From Larix kaempferi (Eukaryota; Streptophyta; Pinopsida; Pinales; Pinaceae): DNA of 64,000 nt. This document shows positions 24,701 through 36,774 of this stretch, piece by piece. Under the pieces are notes generated by a model. It was not told the origin of the DNA, did no database searches, and saw only the letters and a program-made list of their open reading frames with translations. The stretch lies in NCBI GenBank assembly GCA_027924585.1, contig BSBM01000608.1, positions 10,312,501 through 10,376,500 of the forward strand, written 5' to 3'. The position numbers and the translations under genes were made by a program. Numbering within the stretch: the stretch's first letter is position 1; each line of letters begins with the position of its first letter.

Positions 24701-27700
24701 TTGAAGTGCTTCCTTACCACCTTCCTCTCTTAGTATTATTTTTGGGATTCCAACTCCACCCTCTTCTTTTCACCCACCCTTCACTTTTTCAAACTAAATA
24801 ATCTTAGAGGTGTGGCTCTTCTAAACCAACTATCCTAAGTAGCATCCACCACCAAATCTTTGGGTAACTCCAAAATCAACAGTTTTACTAGCCTAGCCCA
24901 TCCTCATATTGGATACAAAAGTCTCTACAACTTTCCTTCGATATAGAAGAAAAATGCCCCTTAATAGAATCAAAACCCTGAACATAATTACCAACATCAC
25001 TTGAACATGATAAACGCTTACCTTTCAGTGTGTTGAGAAAAATATCGACTCCACTCTTACTATGATTGTTAGGAGGTATACTAAATGCAAAATCACCCAT
25101 GCGATCCACCCACACATAAGGAGATCCAACCAAAACTAGTTTCCCACTTGACATAACTAATTCATACTACACTTCTCTTGGATTGATAACTTTCGTTGAT
25201 GTCTAATCTATTAAAATGTTGTCCAACTTAGTATGGCTAGACATTCCCTTTTGATCACCCAAATCTGCATTTTTTTTCAAGATCCTCACATACCTATTTT
25301 TGAAAGTCGCGCTTTTCAACTTATCTTCATGTAAGAGAAGACCCGAGAAAACCTTTATATATGATAGACCTCTATGGGATCATCAAAATAATCCACCAAA
25401 TCAAAGTCCATCGCCCTACTATAGAAAACCATAGCTATATTAACTTGGCGATATCAAATGATATTTTAATCTCTTTTTACATGATAATTTTTTTAGTTAG
25501 CGTTTCCCTCTAATGCAAAATAGAATTTGATATAACTGGATTGTTTAGTGTTTTGATTGTGACTAAATGGAAATATCTCACTTATGAGGAAGAAAATAAA
25601 ATTTTATTTTATTATGTTTTGTTTTTAATAGATTATAAATCAATTTTATAGTAAAATGGTTTTATTTGTTTTTTTGTCATACTTTGTTTTATATAAATTT
25701 TAGATATGATTGGAGTTTTACTATTATATGGAAGTTTTCTATAATGGAATACATTTTAAGAGTTTTGTGGTATTTTACATTTACGTATATTATCCAAAAT
25801 TTAATAAGTTCTAAATGAATAAAAAATTTCTTTTTATATTACTAAATTTTGAAAAAATATTAGAAAAGTATACTACTCCCAATTATATATATAATATGTT
25901 AGGTTTAAATAGATTTTATAAAAAAAAATCAATAGTATATATTATATATATTATGCTAATAAAAAATAAAAGAGACATTTACTCACCAACTTTATTGTTA
26001 ATTTTACTTGTATTATAATTATAACAAAAAAATATTGTTGTTTTATTTTATTTATAGATGATTTTTTTTAATAAATAATTAATTTTTACTTAGGAATGGA
26101 GACAAAGAGCATGTGTATATATATATACATATATATATATATAAAAAAATAATAAAATAATAAAATAATTGTTATATTTTTCATGGCACATGGGTAAATT
26201 TGGGGGATTCAAACATGTGATCTTCCATTTACAACTAATTGTAACTTCTTATATTTACTATTTGAGCTGCCCCCCACAAGCTAAATAATTGTTACATTAA
26301 TTTTTACAACATTATTTTATTTTTTTATAATGAAATTTATGTAAATAATATTATTCATTTTCATTTTCCATAGTTTTTATGCACTACATTTTTAAATCAT
26401 AATAACAAACTAGACATTGATTGATTTTATGGCAATCATTCAAAATTCGAAATAAACAATTATAAAAAAAAAATAACTTATCTCTTAGTTGATGCGTGGA
26501 TAAGTGGCGTCATGACAAATACCTTATTATTTATTTGTGACACTTAACTTGCCAGCCACAAATTAAGTGGTTGTGCTAATTGTATAACAAATATCAAATA
26601 CTATTAATTTTAATTTTAAAAAAAAAAAATTAATTTTAATTAAAATTAGAATTACATTTTAAGATTTTATTGTTTTCATTTTTATTTGTATATTATTTGA
26701 AATGAGAATTATTTTCAAGTTTTTTTTAATTATCATTTTTATTCATTATTTCAAAAAATTATATAATATAATCATTATCTTTATTTGATTGTACATTTCA
26801 AAGTATTTAATGAACATACATTACAAATTTAAAGGTTAAAAATGTAAAATAAGTTCAAATTATTTTGGAGAAACCATGGTACGTAGGTAGGGGACGACAC
26901 CAGGATTTAAAAACCTTAAATTTACTACCTCTTGCAATTGGTAGGTTCCAGAATAATAAGCCAATAGGACTAATCCAATCCAATGGGGAATAATAATACA
27001 AATAAGATGATCGCATTTCTATGGCACCCATTCCATAAATATCGCAACGAGTTGAATCCATGTTATAGGAAGGAAATAAATAAGTTATGTGTTGGTTGAA
27101 CCATGAGAAATTCTTAGTTACATATGAGCATATTGTATTTATTTAGCCATACAACCACCATAGGAGGGTTTCAGACCACATATCATATCTACGTTTAAAT
27201 TGTCCCATTTGAGATGTGTGACCCTTAGTTAGCACATTATTACCTAATTACACCACTTGTTGAATAGAAAATCCCACTCCCATTGTGAAACATGTAGACC
27301 AAACCTATGAGGGAAAAGGGACTATAGCTCTTCAGGTTCCCACATTCCCAATATGATGTGAGTTAGTCACTAAGGCTCTATAATTATGTGAACATATTTT
27401 AAAGAGAACCTCAATCTCTAAAATGACACAACCTTCATCATTCATTTTTTTGCTTTGTTAAATAAATGAAAGATATTCTCTAGAAGAACTTACTCTAAGA
27501 TCTCTAACATCTATGTTACATTGTTAGTCCCCGCCAAATAAGGTGTTGTGCTGACTCTTTAGTAATTCACTTCAATTTAAATATTTTTTCTTTAAATATA
27601 TGAATGTCATGATATCACATTTTACCAAATATCAATTATTTTATGGTTTTTTTTATCTCCTGACTTTCCTTTGCACCTCATAGGGCAATTACTAGTATTA

Positions 27701-27756
27701 TATTTGTCCACTTGAGAGTCTGTATCTAGAGTTCCGTCTCAGTCTTCAAGCTGGCA
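21781..27756. other. No recognised gene; AT-rich with microsatellite
   Basis: 21780-25200 is of mixed composition with short frames only (for example minus 23378-23711 and 24888-25154); none shows a motif I can name. 25450-27100 is extremely AT-rich and includes a TA microsatellite at 26116-26143. Confidence 0.35.
26116..26143. repeat. TA microsatellite
   Basis: About 14 TA units with one C interruption near 26129. Confidence 0.9.
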
Positions 27757-28352
27757 TCAAGTACCTGAAACGCAACAATAATAGCACAGGTTGTTTACCC
27801 ACAAGAGAAAGAAAGAGAGGGAGAAAGCTCGTAGAAAGAATAAACAGTTTGATTACCTGTAGTACCTGTAGCTTCTTGTGCTCCACAGGCTTTGAACGCT
27901 GTCAAACTTTTGACATTGTTCAAATTGATGTACACGGTGGCTTCGTAGAGTTTGATACAATTGCCTTCGTCGCACTCTATGGTCAGACGGTAACTCCTCC
28001 CTGCCACCAATTGCGACTGCGCCGCCACCACTCGACGAAAGGTTATAAGCCGATTCTAGCGACACAACCAATGAAAACGTGAAATCCCCACAGCAACAGC
28101 AAGTACTGTAGATTTCCAAATTCAGAAGAATATAATAATTATAAAATATACCTGTTGCTTGTTGTACTCGCTAATGGCAAAGCGCGAATACTCTTCAATC
28201 TCCAGCGAGTTCTGGAAATCTCCTACATCGTTATATCCACCCATAATTATTACTTCACCTGGCAAGAGGCCATCAGCATCTATTATCCATCGACCCGTTG
28301 CCATGGCCGCTGCTGACAGCCACAACCCAACACGAATACAATGAATGTGCAT
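27757..28352 (-). CDS. Phytocystatin (cysteine protease inhibitor), 2-3 exons
   Basis: Inhibits papain-like cysteine proteases by wedging into the active cleft. Exon 1 (28352-28152, 67 codons) has a short hydrophobic start, the N-terminal Gly-Gly (MGGYND) and the plant-specific helix motif YSRFAISEYN, matching the LARFAV-type signature. A 96-bp GT-AG intron (28151-28056) sits in phase 0 after NKQQ, the usual phytocystatin place. Exon 2 resumes at 28055 with FRRVV and QLVAG, the QxVxG inhibitory loop, and ends in LYEATVY. The Trp of the second loop is missing (INLNN). A second intron (27856-27765) joins to a TGA at 27759, giving about 135 residues. Without it exon 2 runs to 27795. The inner Met at 28304 is an alternative start that would give a cytosolic form. 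A TATA-like box lies at 28379-28388. Confidence 0.85.
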
Positions 28353-28880
28353 AATATATTTTCCTTCGAGAGTAGCGTCTATTTAAACCACATTTTTCGA
28401 CCCCACCGCCAACGCCCATTCCTCCCAACTCCGGAGGGCCACAAATTCATACCCTGTAAACCATTCAAAACATACATCTACATTTTCTACCAAAGATAAG
28501 TTTTCATTTAAAACATTTATTACGGGTCCCCAACTTCATTGTTACCTCCTGAGCTATACGCACAGTCACATCGTTTTCAATCCAGCTTCACTTTAGCTGC
28601 ATCCAACTTCACTTAACTCCATTAAGAATAGTTAGGTACATCTACAACCTTAACCTTAGTAACCTTATGATAAAAATGTTGTCAAGAGCTTTTATGGTAT
28701 AAATCAACTTAAATTAAGTAGCCCACTTCACACATACACACAGTACATCATACATTCACATGTTTTTTTATGGTGCATGTTACTTAACCTCATTATCAAC
28801 TCATGAGCTAAGCACTCTCACGTCATGTGCATTAAAAGTAGTTAGGTGCATCTACAACCTTATGCTAAACATGTTGTTAA
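28353..28880 (-). promoter_or_regulatory. Cystatin upstream region, internally duplicated
   Basis: The first 160 bases upstream (to about 28510) recur at 37760-37935. Further out, a block with AGTTAGGTxCATCTACAACCTTA occurs twice (about 28630 and 28841), about 210 bases apart, so the distal part carries its own tandem duplication. No further boxes can be named with confidence. Confidence 0.55.
28379..28388 (-). promoter_or_regulatory. TATA-like box of the cystatin gene
   Basis: On the minus strand this reads TTTAAATAGA, about 30 bases before the first ATG. The close spacing leaves almost no 5' UTR for that ATG, which slightly favours the inner Met at 28304. The same box is preserved in the promoter copy near 37790. 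Confidence 0.5.
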
Positions 28881-29074
28881 GTAGAATCTTAGTTTACATT
28901 ATATATATCAATTTAATTTAACTTTTGTTATAATAAATAATACTAATAATAATACCATTATATACTAGCTAAATATAATAAAGGAATATTCTCTGGTTGT
29001 TTAAACTTGCTCATTATTGGCATGAGCTACAATGTTGTTGATTCGATTAAGCTACATGGTTCACGACTTCTCCA

Positions 29075-29641
29075 ATTTTTTCTCTTGCATGGACCCTCCC
29101 CTAGATATGGTTCTTGGAGAGGTTGCTAGTGATGCCTTTCACAATGCATTAGCAAATGCCCCTTCGCCTTCCATTGATGCTTTTTCTTCTTCTCGTTTTG
29201 TTAAAATCTTCTATATTCTAGTTGTCAAAATCACTTTCACAACGACTAAATATAGGGTTGTGTCTTTAAGTGAATGCAGGTTGGTAGGGCAATTTATCGG
29301 GCTCTGGCCATCTCCCCGACCCATGGAAATTTGGCTGAACAAGAACTAGAGATCCTTAATATCAGCTAATCTCCACCAAATATTTTGTGGAAAAGGGTAT
29401 TTTTTTTTCTTGTTTAAAAAAAAAAGAACATAGAGACCTTATTTTCACAAATGGCCCCTACTTCATGGGGCCTAGAGGGATGTATTTGAATAGATGGAGC
29501 TTATCCTTTGATCCTAAAAAAAGGACATCCAGTCAGTATTTCTAGTTTGGGTTAATGTTGCACACCTTCGGCTCCATTGCTCAAGTGATGAACATACTAC
29601 AACTGCTTATGGAACTTTATTGATAAGTCTGAACCAAAACC
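29075..29641 (+). pseudogene. LINE ORF1 (gag-like) relic, left half
   Basis: Read with shifts and stops, this stretch gives the N-terminal half of a plant LINE ORF1 nucleic-acid-binding protein of the DUF4283 type: CRLVGQFIGLWPSP (about 29277-29318), then DLIFTNGPYFMGPRGMYLNRW (in parts, about 29430-29500) and a DKSEPKP end at 29620-29641. The frame is cut at 29641 by the copia insertion and resumes at 36775. The open frame 29032-29349 covers its first part. ORF1 proteins coat LINE RNA. Stops mark it as dead. Confidence 0.65.
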
Positions 29642-30246
29642 TGTTAAAATTCAATATGCTAAGACAAAAAATAGCGGCATTACATTCCATTTCACAATAA
29701 TAGCATATACAGGATCACTGAAGAAACAACAAGCACAGCATAAACACAAGAGACAGAGATTTATCCTGGGAAACCCTCATGGGGTAGAAAACCCAGCAAA
29801 GCTTCCTCAATATAGATGACCAGCAATATACAAAGATGAAACCCTGAGACATGATCTCCTCCTCCACAATAGCAGACCTCTCCTCCACAAGTGCGCTATC
29901 CTCAAGTGTGTGAGTGTATCAAATGAGGAACACACCTCCTCTATTTATACACTACTCTGATATGTATTTTACACAAGTACACGTAGGCTCGTATTTAACC
30001 AATGGGTTAAATACCCCACTACAACTGACTGGGCCGACCCCTCTAGGGTGGTCTAATAACCCTTTGACCCACATAACACATACAGGGGCCGACCCCCACT
30101 GGGGAAGTCTAATAACCCGAGTTACCACATTCCGACGGAGGAATAAACATCTCCGGATATACAATAAGATCTTCATGGAGGAATGAAACATCTCCGGAAT
30201 AATAAAGTACAAATATAATATTCTTTGAAGTTACAATATCTCAACA
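29642..30246 (-). repeat. 3' LTR of the copia element
   Basis: 605 bp. On the minus strand a TATAAATAG box lies at 29942-29950. The next bases on the internal side (30247-30256) read as AAGGGGGAG on the minus strand, the polypurine tract. Confidence 0.92.
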
Positions 30247-30410
30247 CTCCCCCTTAACGAGAAGGATATTATAACAGCATCTGCACGAGCAAGGAGTCAT
30301 CAACATCATACATGATACATCTATAAATCATTGGAAGCTTTCTTCAATTTGTCTTCATCAGTAACTCAAACAGTTACTCGTACATCAATGTCAACATCAA
30401 CATCAACATT

Positions 30411-30770
30411 ACGATCATCAGCATCGTAATCACACGATCAGCAGCATCGTCATCACACGATCATCAGCATCGTCATCACACGATCAGCAACATTGTCATC
30501 ACACGATCATTAGCATCATCATCACACGATCAACAGCATCGTCATCACATGATCAGCAGCATCGTCATCACACAATCAGCAGCATCGTCATCACACGATC
30601 AGCAACATCGTCATCACACGATCATCAGCATCGTCATCACACAATCATCAGCATCGTCATCACACGATCAGCAGCATCGTCATCACATGATCAGCAGCAT
30701 CGTCATCACACAATCAGCAGCATCCTCATCACATGATCATCAGTATCGTCATCACACGATCATCAGCAGT
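30411..30770. repeat. 23-bp tandem repeat array
   Basis: About 15 units near CGATCAGCAGCATCGTCATCACA, alternating CAGCAG and CATCAG versions. The plus frame across it (from 30549) repeats every 23 codons because 23 is not a multiple of three. Confidence 0.92.
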
Positions 30771-30772
30771 AC

Positions 30773-30994
30773 AAGTATTCATGCCAATACAAGTGACCAT
30801 ATCAACAATACGAGTATCCTACCGATACAAGTAGCCACATCATCAATACAAGTATCCTACCGATACAAGTAACCACATCATCAATACAAGTATCCTACCG
30901 ATACAAGTAACCACATCATCAATACAAGTATCCTACCGATACAAGTAACCACATCATCAATACAAGTATCCTACCGATACAAGTAACCACATCA
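30773..30994. repeat. 38-bp tandem repeat array
   Basis: Five to six units containing AAGTATCCTACCGATACAAG and ACCACATCATCAATAC. The unit contains a short inverted pair GTATC/GATAC. Confidence 0.92.
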
Positions 30995-30997
30995 AAA

Positions 30998-31545
30998 ATC
31001 ACTTTCTCGGAGACCATACGTCTACGGATCAATTCAAGGACCGAAGTCCGGGGATGATACAATCCCCACTTCTCGGAGACCATACGTCTACGGATCAATT
31101 CAGGGACCTAAGTCCGGGGATGATACAATCCCCACTTCTCGGAGACCTCACGTCTACGGATCAATTCAGGGACCGAAGTCCGGGGATGATACAATCCCCA
31201 CTTCTCGGAGACCACACGTCTACGGATCAATTCAGGGACCGAAGTCCGGGGATGATACAATCCCCACTTCTCGGAGACCACACGTCTACGGATCAATTCA
31301 GGGACCGAAGTCCGGGGATGATACAATCCCCACTTCTCGGAGACCACACGTCTACGGATCAATTCAGGGACCGCAGTCCGGGGATGATACAATCCCCACT
31401 TCTCGGATACCTCACGTCTACGGATCAATTCAGGGACCTAAGTCCAGGGATGATACAATCCCCACTTCTCGGAGACCTCACGTCTACGGATCAATTCAGG
31501 GACCTAAGTCCGGGGATGATACAATCCCCACTTCTCGGAGACCTC
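30998..31545. repeat. 66-bp tandem repeat array, 8 units
   Basis: Eight units with CTCGGAGACC, ACGTCTACGGATCAATTC, GGGACC.AAGTCC and GGGGATGATACAATCCCC. The last block is an inverted repeat (GGGGAT/ATCCCC) that could fold. The length is a multiple of three, so a plus frame (31054-32193) and a minus frame (31108-31428) both stay open. Confidence 0.93.
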
Positions 31546-32255
31546 ACGTCTACGGCTCTCTTTAGGACTGAAAGTCCAGGGATGATCCAATCCCCTCAAC
31601 TGTCCACTAAGGACTTCATTCTCGGAGACCTCACGTCTACGGCTCTCTTTAGGACTGAAAGTCCAGGGATGATCCAATCCCCTCAACTGTCCACTAAGGA
31701 CTTCATTCTCGGAGACCTAACGTCTACGGCTCTCTTTAGGACTGAAAGTCCAGGGATGATCCAATCCCCTCAACTATCCACTGAGGACTTCATTCTCGGA
31801 GACCTCACATCTATGGCTCTCTTTAGGACTGAAAGTCCAGGGATGATCCAATCCCCTCAACTGTCCACTGAGGACTTCATTCTCGGAGACCTCACGTCTA
31901 CGACTCTCTTTAGGACTGAAAGTCCAGGGATGATCCAATCCCCTCAACTGTCCACTAAGGACTTCATTCTCGGAGACCTCACGTCTACGGCTCTCTTTAG
32001 GACTGAAAGTCCAGGGATGATCCAATCCCCTCAACTGTCCACTAAGGACTTCATTCTCGGAGACCTCACGTCTACGGCTCACTTTAGGACTGAAAGTCCA
32101 GGGATGATCCAATCCCCTACCTGTCCACTAAGGACTTCATTTTCGGAGACCATACGTCTACGAATCTATTCAGGGACCGAAGTCCAGGGATGATACAATC
32201 CCTTCCTGTCCACTAAGGACTTCATTTTCGGAGACCATACGTCTACGACTCACTC
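31546..32255. repeat. 87-bp tandem repeat array, 7 units plus partial end
   Basis: Derived from the 66-bp unit by adding about 21 bp (CAACTGTCCACTAAGGACTTC, itself a near-palindrome around TCCACTAAGGA) and changing the middle to GGCTCTCTTTAGGACTGAA. Seven full units, then two partial ones ending near 32255 that mix features of both unit types. Confidence 0.92.
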
Positions 32256-32304
32256 ATCATCGACCTTGTTGTTCGATGAGACAATCTCATCATCAGTGAC
32301 TATA

Positions 32305-33480
32305 CTACTCCCCCTTTCGAGGAGGGTCCTTTTGAGCTACACCAAGCTTGTCTCGGAAGTATTCAAATTTCACTCGAGACAGAGGTTTGGTTAGTTCATC
32401 AGCAACCTGTTACAAATTCAAACTTTATAGTTCCTTTCTGCGTCATATCTTGTTAGATCCCTATGTTCTTTGACTTATCATGGAACACTAGATTCTATGT
32501 CATCTTGATACAACTCTATTTGTCACATAGGATCACAGTTGGTTCTATCTCTAAGTCAAACAATCCTGAAGCCAAACTTCTTCACAACTAGCAGAGCAAG
32601 CAGCCATATATTCTGCTTGTGCTGAGAGCCACACTAGACTGCTTCCAGCTAAACCATGAGATCATGGTTAATCCGAGACAATAACATCCTCTTGATGTGT
32701 TCTTCCTGTCTGATACACTTTCTGCCCAATCAGCATCTGAGTAGCCATCTGAAGTCATGATCTCCAAGATAGCATAGATCAATGTCTATCGTATCCTTTA
32801 GGTGCCTCATCACATGCTTTGCAACTATCACGTGAACACATCTAGTTTCCACTAGATACTGACTCAAGGTGTTCACAACAAAGCATATATCTAACCTAGT
32901 ATATGTTAGATACATCAATCACCCAATAATTTGACTGTACAGAGTTATATCCACTAACTCTTCAGTTTGGAATCCATAAGTGTGGTCATTCCAACACCTC
33001 AAGTCCTTTTAATATTTCTCGGCATACTTTCCCTAGTTGAGAAATATTCCTTCTGATCCTTGCCATACTTCCAGACCTAGGAAGTAATGCATCAATATGA
33101 GATCTTTCATTTTCATTTCTGCAGCCATCTATTTGTGCCATCTCTCGTTAGATGGGTCTACTGATATGAGCCTTAATATCATTCAAACTCCGTGGTGAGT
33201 TCCTTCTTGTATCCATGTCATTTGTGTATAGAAACCATATTCAACCTTGTAGCAAAGGTTGAGATCCACATCACCCATGGTGATCATTAAGCTCATCAAT
33301 TGATTATCGATCCTGGGTACCATGATTCACACTTCTTCTTTAATTGTACCATTTAAGAGAATGGTCTTTATCTATTCACTTGGAGCAAAACATCTCATCA
33401 TGATTCTCTTTTTTTTTTTTTTTAAGATAATCTTCTAGCCACAAGCTTTCTATAGTGTGTTTGATTTGTAAATCTTTTGT
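32305..33480 (-). pseudogene. Copia reverse transcriptase-RNase H remnant
   Basis: On the minus strand, in order and with stops or shifts: RT (KTIFLNG about 33370, MKMKDLILMHYF about 33090, LYSQIIG), the open piece 32918-32730 (YLTYTRLDICFVVNTLSQY, VAKHVMRHLK), RNase H 32782-32588 (GYSDADWAESVSDRK, MISWFSWKQSSVALS) and the C-terminal QVADELTKPLSR ending in GVAQKDPPRKGE and TAG at 32307-32305. The YVDD catalytic region is not readable. All landmarks are those of plant copia pol, but it is not functional. Given the 1% LTR difference, the damage largely predates this insertion. Confidence 0.85.
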
Positions 33481-36156
33481 TGAACATCCATCGCTTGTTC
33501 AGTGTTCATCATTTATCATGATCTTTCCTACAAATCAAAATTAAGTACAGGATTAGTAATAATTCATAATCATCAAATCATATTGACATGATAACCTATT
33601 ATGCATACAGATATCATTTACATAGTTATGCAACTAATTTGACCAATACTTTGGCACAACAATTTCCCATATCCTGTATGCATACAGTGGCTATCTAGAT
33701 GCCTTCCATCTCTACCAGAACATACTATCGAGAGTGTGCACAGCTCTCGGCATGTCAGCAAAGAGGTTTCATTCTAGACAAGCAACAATGGAATGTTTGT
33801 CCAACTTACCAATCATATGCACATTAGTAGTATACTATTCAATGCTCTATGAATGTTTATACTCAGCATTATATATTCTAGGAATACAAATATGCATACA
33901 ACCTATTACAGGCAATATCATTACTATTTCAAATAACAACTCAAATACTTATCTTTTATGTTTGTGTGGTTGCCTCCCGCTTGATCTTCTGTATGTCTTT
34001 TGAACTTCTATTCATTCTGTACCACTGTGCATGCTCAAGAGTCATCCTCATGATCTCATGCACAAACATACACTCATTAGTATATTCTAAATGCTATCAA
34101 AACATTATAGTACTAAATAATCTTGAAAATGTATAGTCATGATTATAGTTAATAAACATTAGTATTCAAGATTTCAGGGAAGTCTTCTTTTACTCATGCA
34201 TATCATCAATCAAGATAAAAGATATAATATGCATAATCCCTTGATTACTAACTTTATGAATAAGCATAACCAATCATTCCAAGTATACTTATATAAGGGA
34301 TCCTAACACAAGGTAAGATTCATGGGAAACATACCTGGATTAGTATACCTACTTGGTTATGTACAACATACCTAAACAATCTCTTCAATGATTTAGAGAT
34401 CCTGAGCTAGAACCTGCATGTCTCATAGGTTAAGCATAATATAACAAAGTCATACATACCTCGTAAGTAGAACAAAGATTATGGATGAGTCTTTGTCTTC
34501 ATGTTTTCATGGTCATGGAACCTGATTTGTCTTTTGTGATGTACCTGTATCTTGTTAGCAGACAACATCAACCTCACACAACATCATAATGCATTAGTAC
34601 AATCATAAGTGTCAACACCCTAACCAATGAATATCTTCTATCATGCATTCATAATTTTGTTAAGGTGATACAACAAATCTAAAATCAAGATTGTACTAAC
34701 CGTAATAACATGAAGACAAACATACCATAAACTTAATCATGAACAAATCTGAAAACATACCTCGATGAGTCATACCTGTCGAGATCGCTTGTAATCTCCT
34801 TATGTAAAGCCTTAGCCTCATCTCCCTCTGAAACAGGAACTCCTTCACTTATGCAGGTGACCAATCCATCTTCTTCTAGGATTAACCCTATCCACTTGAT
34901 TTGCAAGAACTGGACCTGGAGCTTGATGAGCTGATCAAACTGATATATTCAGAATTTGAAAACTGCAAAGTTTCACTCCTCAATTTTGCCTTTGAAACTT
35001 CCAGATTCACTGGACGTGACCCTGAACTGGGGTTTGATGAATCCCACTCTTCTTCCCAATCAAAATGTTTGATCCAAAGCTCTAAGCTTCTATTTTTCTG
35101 AGGAGCTTCCAGCCATGGTCACAGATTTCAAAAATTCCCATTTTTACAGAAGCCCTAATTTTCCACTTTTCTGATCAAAGTCCCAAACTAGGGTTTGATC
35201 AAGCCCGGCCTTCTGCCCAACCAAAAAATCTGATCTTGGTCTCTAAATTTCTCTTTTGATGAGTAGCATTCAGCCGTGGTCTCCATTTACAAAAATTCCA
35301 ACTTTCTTCAAAGCCCTAAATTCTGGAAGCCATGAATGAAGGTACTAAAAAATAATTCTGTTTTGACAGAAATATGTACCTGATTGTTTTTGGTGTAACT
35401 CCAAACTTTTCAATCCACAGGGTCTAAAAACGTTTTCTCAGATATCCTGACCTGTTATCTTTCCATCCTGACAGGTCTGACCTCAATTGGATTCTCTGAG
35501 AGAGAGTTATGTCAAATGTCGCAACGTGACCTGTTTTGGGATAAAACAGAAGAGCGAACTTGTACGGCGTGCCACGTGTCACTGTTTGAACTTCGGCCTC
35601 TGAAAAAATTTTCTGAGGTAGCTCGGCCTGTTATATTTCCATCCTGACAGGTCTGACCTCAATTGGAGTCTCTGAGAGAGAGTTATGCCAAGTGTTGCAA
35701 CATGACCTGTTTATGGGATAATACAGGAGATCGAACTTGTATGGAGTGCCACCTGTCACTGGTTCAACTTCGGCCTCTGAAAAAGTTTTCTGAGATAGTA
35801 CAGACTGTGTACTACCGGTCACTTTTTACGAAATTTCATTTGGAGCTTCCTAGCCCAAGATATGACCTTTTTCCCAAGGTCACCTGATTTTGACTCAGAT
35901 CTGGAAGAGGCAGAAACCCTATATTGTACAGATCATAAATCACAAAGTACAACGAATTAGAGGTTGTCCTTTGGACACAAGGTACCTAGAGATTTAATCT
36001 TCGTCCTGTAACAATTTCAGATCCGAAAACTACGCCAAAACAGATTTATAGCGAAAGTGCTACGATGACTGGTTTTTGCTATGTAAAACCCTAACCTTCA
36101 AATTGTCGTAAGCAAAGCAAGTGTCTTTAGTGCCATACCTTGTCTTCCTTCAGGTT
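33481..36156 (-). other. 5' region of the copia element, gag not recognisable
   Basis: Leader and non-coding DNA with no readable gag or integrase. It holds two local duplications: a unit of about 176 bp repeated at 35428-35800 (TCCTGACAGGTCTGACCTC at 35466 and 35642) and a diverged unit of about 163 bp at 34990-35320 (GGGTTTGAT at both). The stretch 33500-34800 has AT-rich, intron-like composition. Confidence 0.6.
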
Positions 36157-36169
36157 AGCTCTGATACCA
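36157..36169 (-). other. Primer-binding site of the copia element, tRNA-Met
   Basis: On the minus strand TGGTATCAGAGCT follows the right LTR with no spacer. It is complementary to the initiator tRNA-Met 3' end and proves the minus orientation. Confidence 0.92.
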
Positions 36170-36774
36170 TGTTAAAATTCAATATGCTAAGATAGAAAAT
36201 AGCGGCATTACATTCCATTTCACAATAATAGCATATACAGGATCACTGAAGAAACAACAAGCACAGCATAAACACAAGAGACAGAGATTTATCCTGGGAA
36301 ACCCTCATGGGGTAGAAAACCCAGCAAAGCTTCCTCAATATAGATGACCAGCAATATACAAAGATGAAACCCTGAGACATGATCTCCTCCTCCACAATAG
36401 TAGACCTCTCCTCCACAAGTGCGCTATCCTCAAGTGTGTGAGTGTATCAAATGAGGAACACACCTCCTCTATTTATACACTACTTTGATATATATTTTAC
36501 ACAAGTACACGTAGGCTCGTATTTAACCAATGGGTTAAATACCCCACTACAACTGACTGGGCCGACCCCTCTAGGGTGGTCTAATAACCCTTTGACCCAC
36601 ATAACACATACAGGGGCCGACCCCCACTGGGGAAGTCTAATAACCCGAGTTACCACATTCCGACGGAGGAATAAACATCTCCGGATATACAATAAGATCT
36701 TCACGGAGGAATGAAACATCTCCGGAATAATAAAGTACAAATATAATATTCTTTGAAGTTACAATATCTCAACA
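36170..36774 (-). repeat. 5' LTR of the copia element
   Basis: 605 bp partner of 29642-30246, with about six substitutions between them. The right target duplication AAACC follows at 36775. Confidence 0.92.

Larger units (their letters stand above)
29642..36774 (-). mobile_element. Ty1/copia LTR retrotransposon, minus strand, defective
   Basis: A full-length 7.1-kb insertion. Two 605-bp LTRs (29642-30246 and 36170-36774) start TGTT and end AACA and differ at only about 6 sites (about 1%), so the insertion is young. The target duplication AAACC flanks it (29637-29641 and 36775-36779). A tRNA-Met primer site next to the right LTR and a purine tract next to the left one set the minus orientation. 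In 5' to 3' order on the minus strand: LTR, leader, mostly non-coding DNA, decayed RT-RNase H, a pol stop at 32307-32305, about 2 kb of 3' untranslated sequence made of tandem repeats, purine tract, LTR. No intact gag or pol remains. Confidence 0.93.

Noticed and set aside
24888-25154. 88-codon minus frame as a gene
   Set aside because: No recognisable motif and no exon or promoter context.
29914-30186. 90-codon frames at 29914-30186 and 36442-36714 as duplicated genes
   Set aside because: They are the same chance frame inside the two copia LTRs.
31054-32193. 379-codon ORF as a genuine repeat-protein gene
   Set aside because: It is antisense to its element and stays open only because the repeat lengths are multiples of three; listed as tandem repeat.
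30411-32255. Regular short repeats resembling a CRISPR array
   Set aside because: Units are contiguous with no unique spacers, the DNA is plant nuclear, and the arrays lie inside a retrotransposon.
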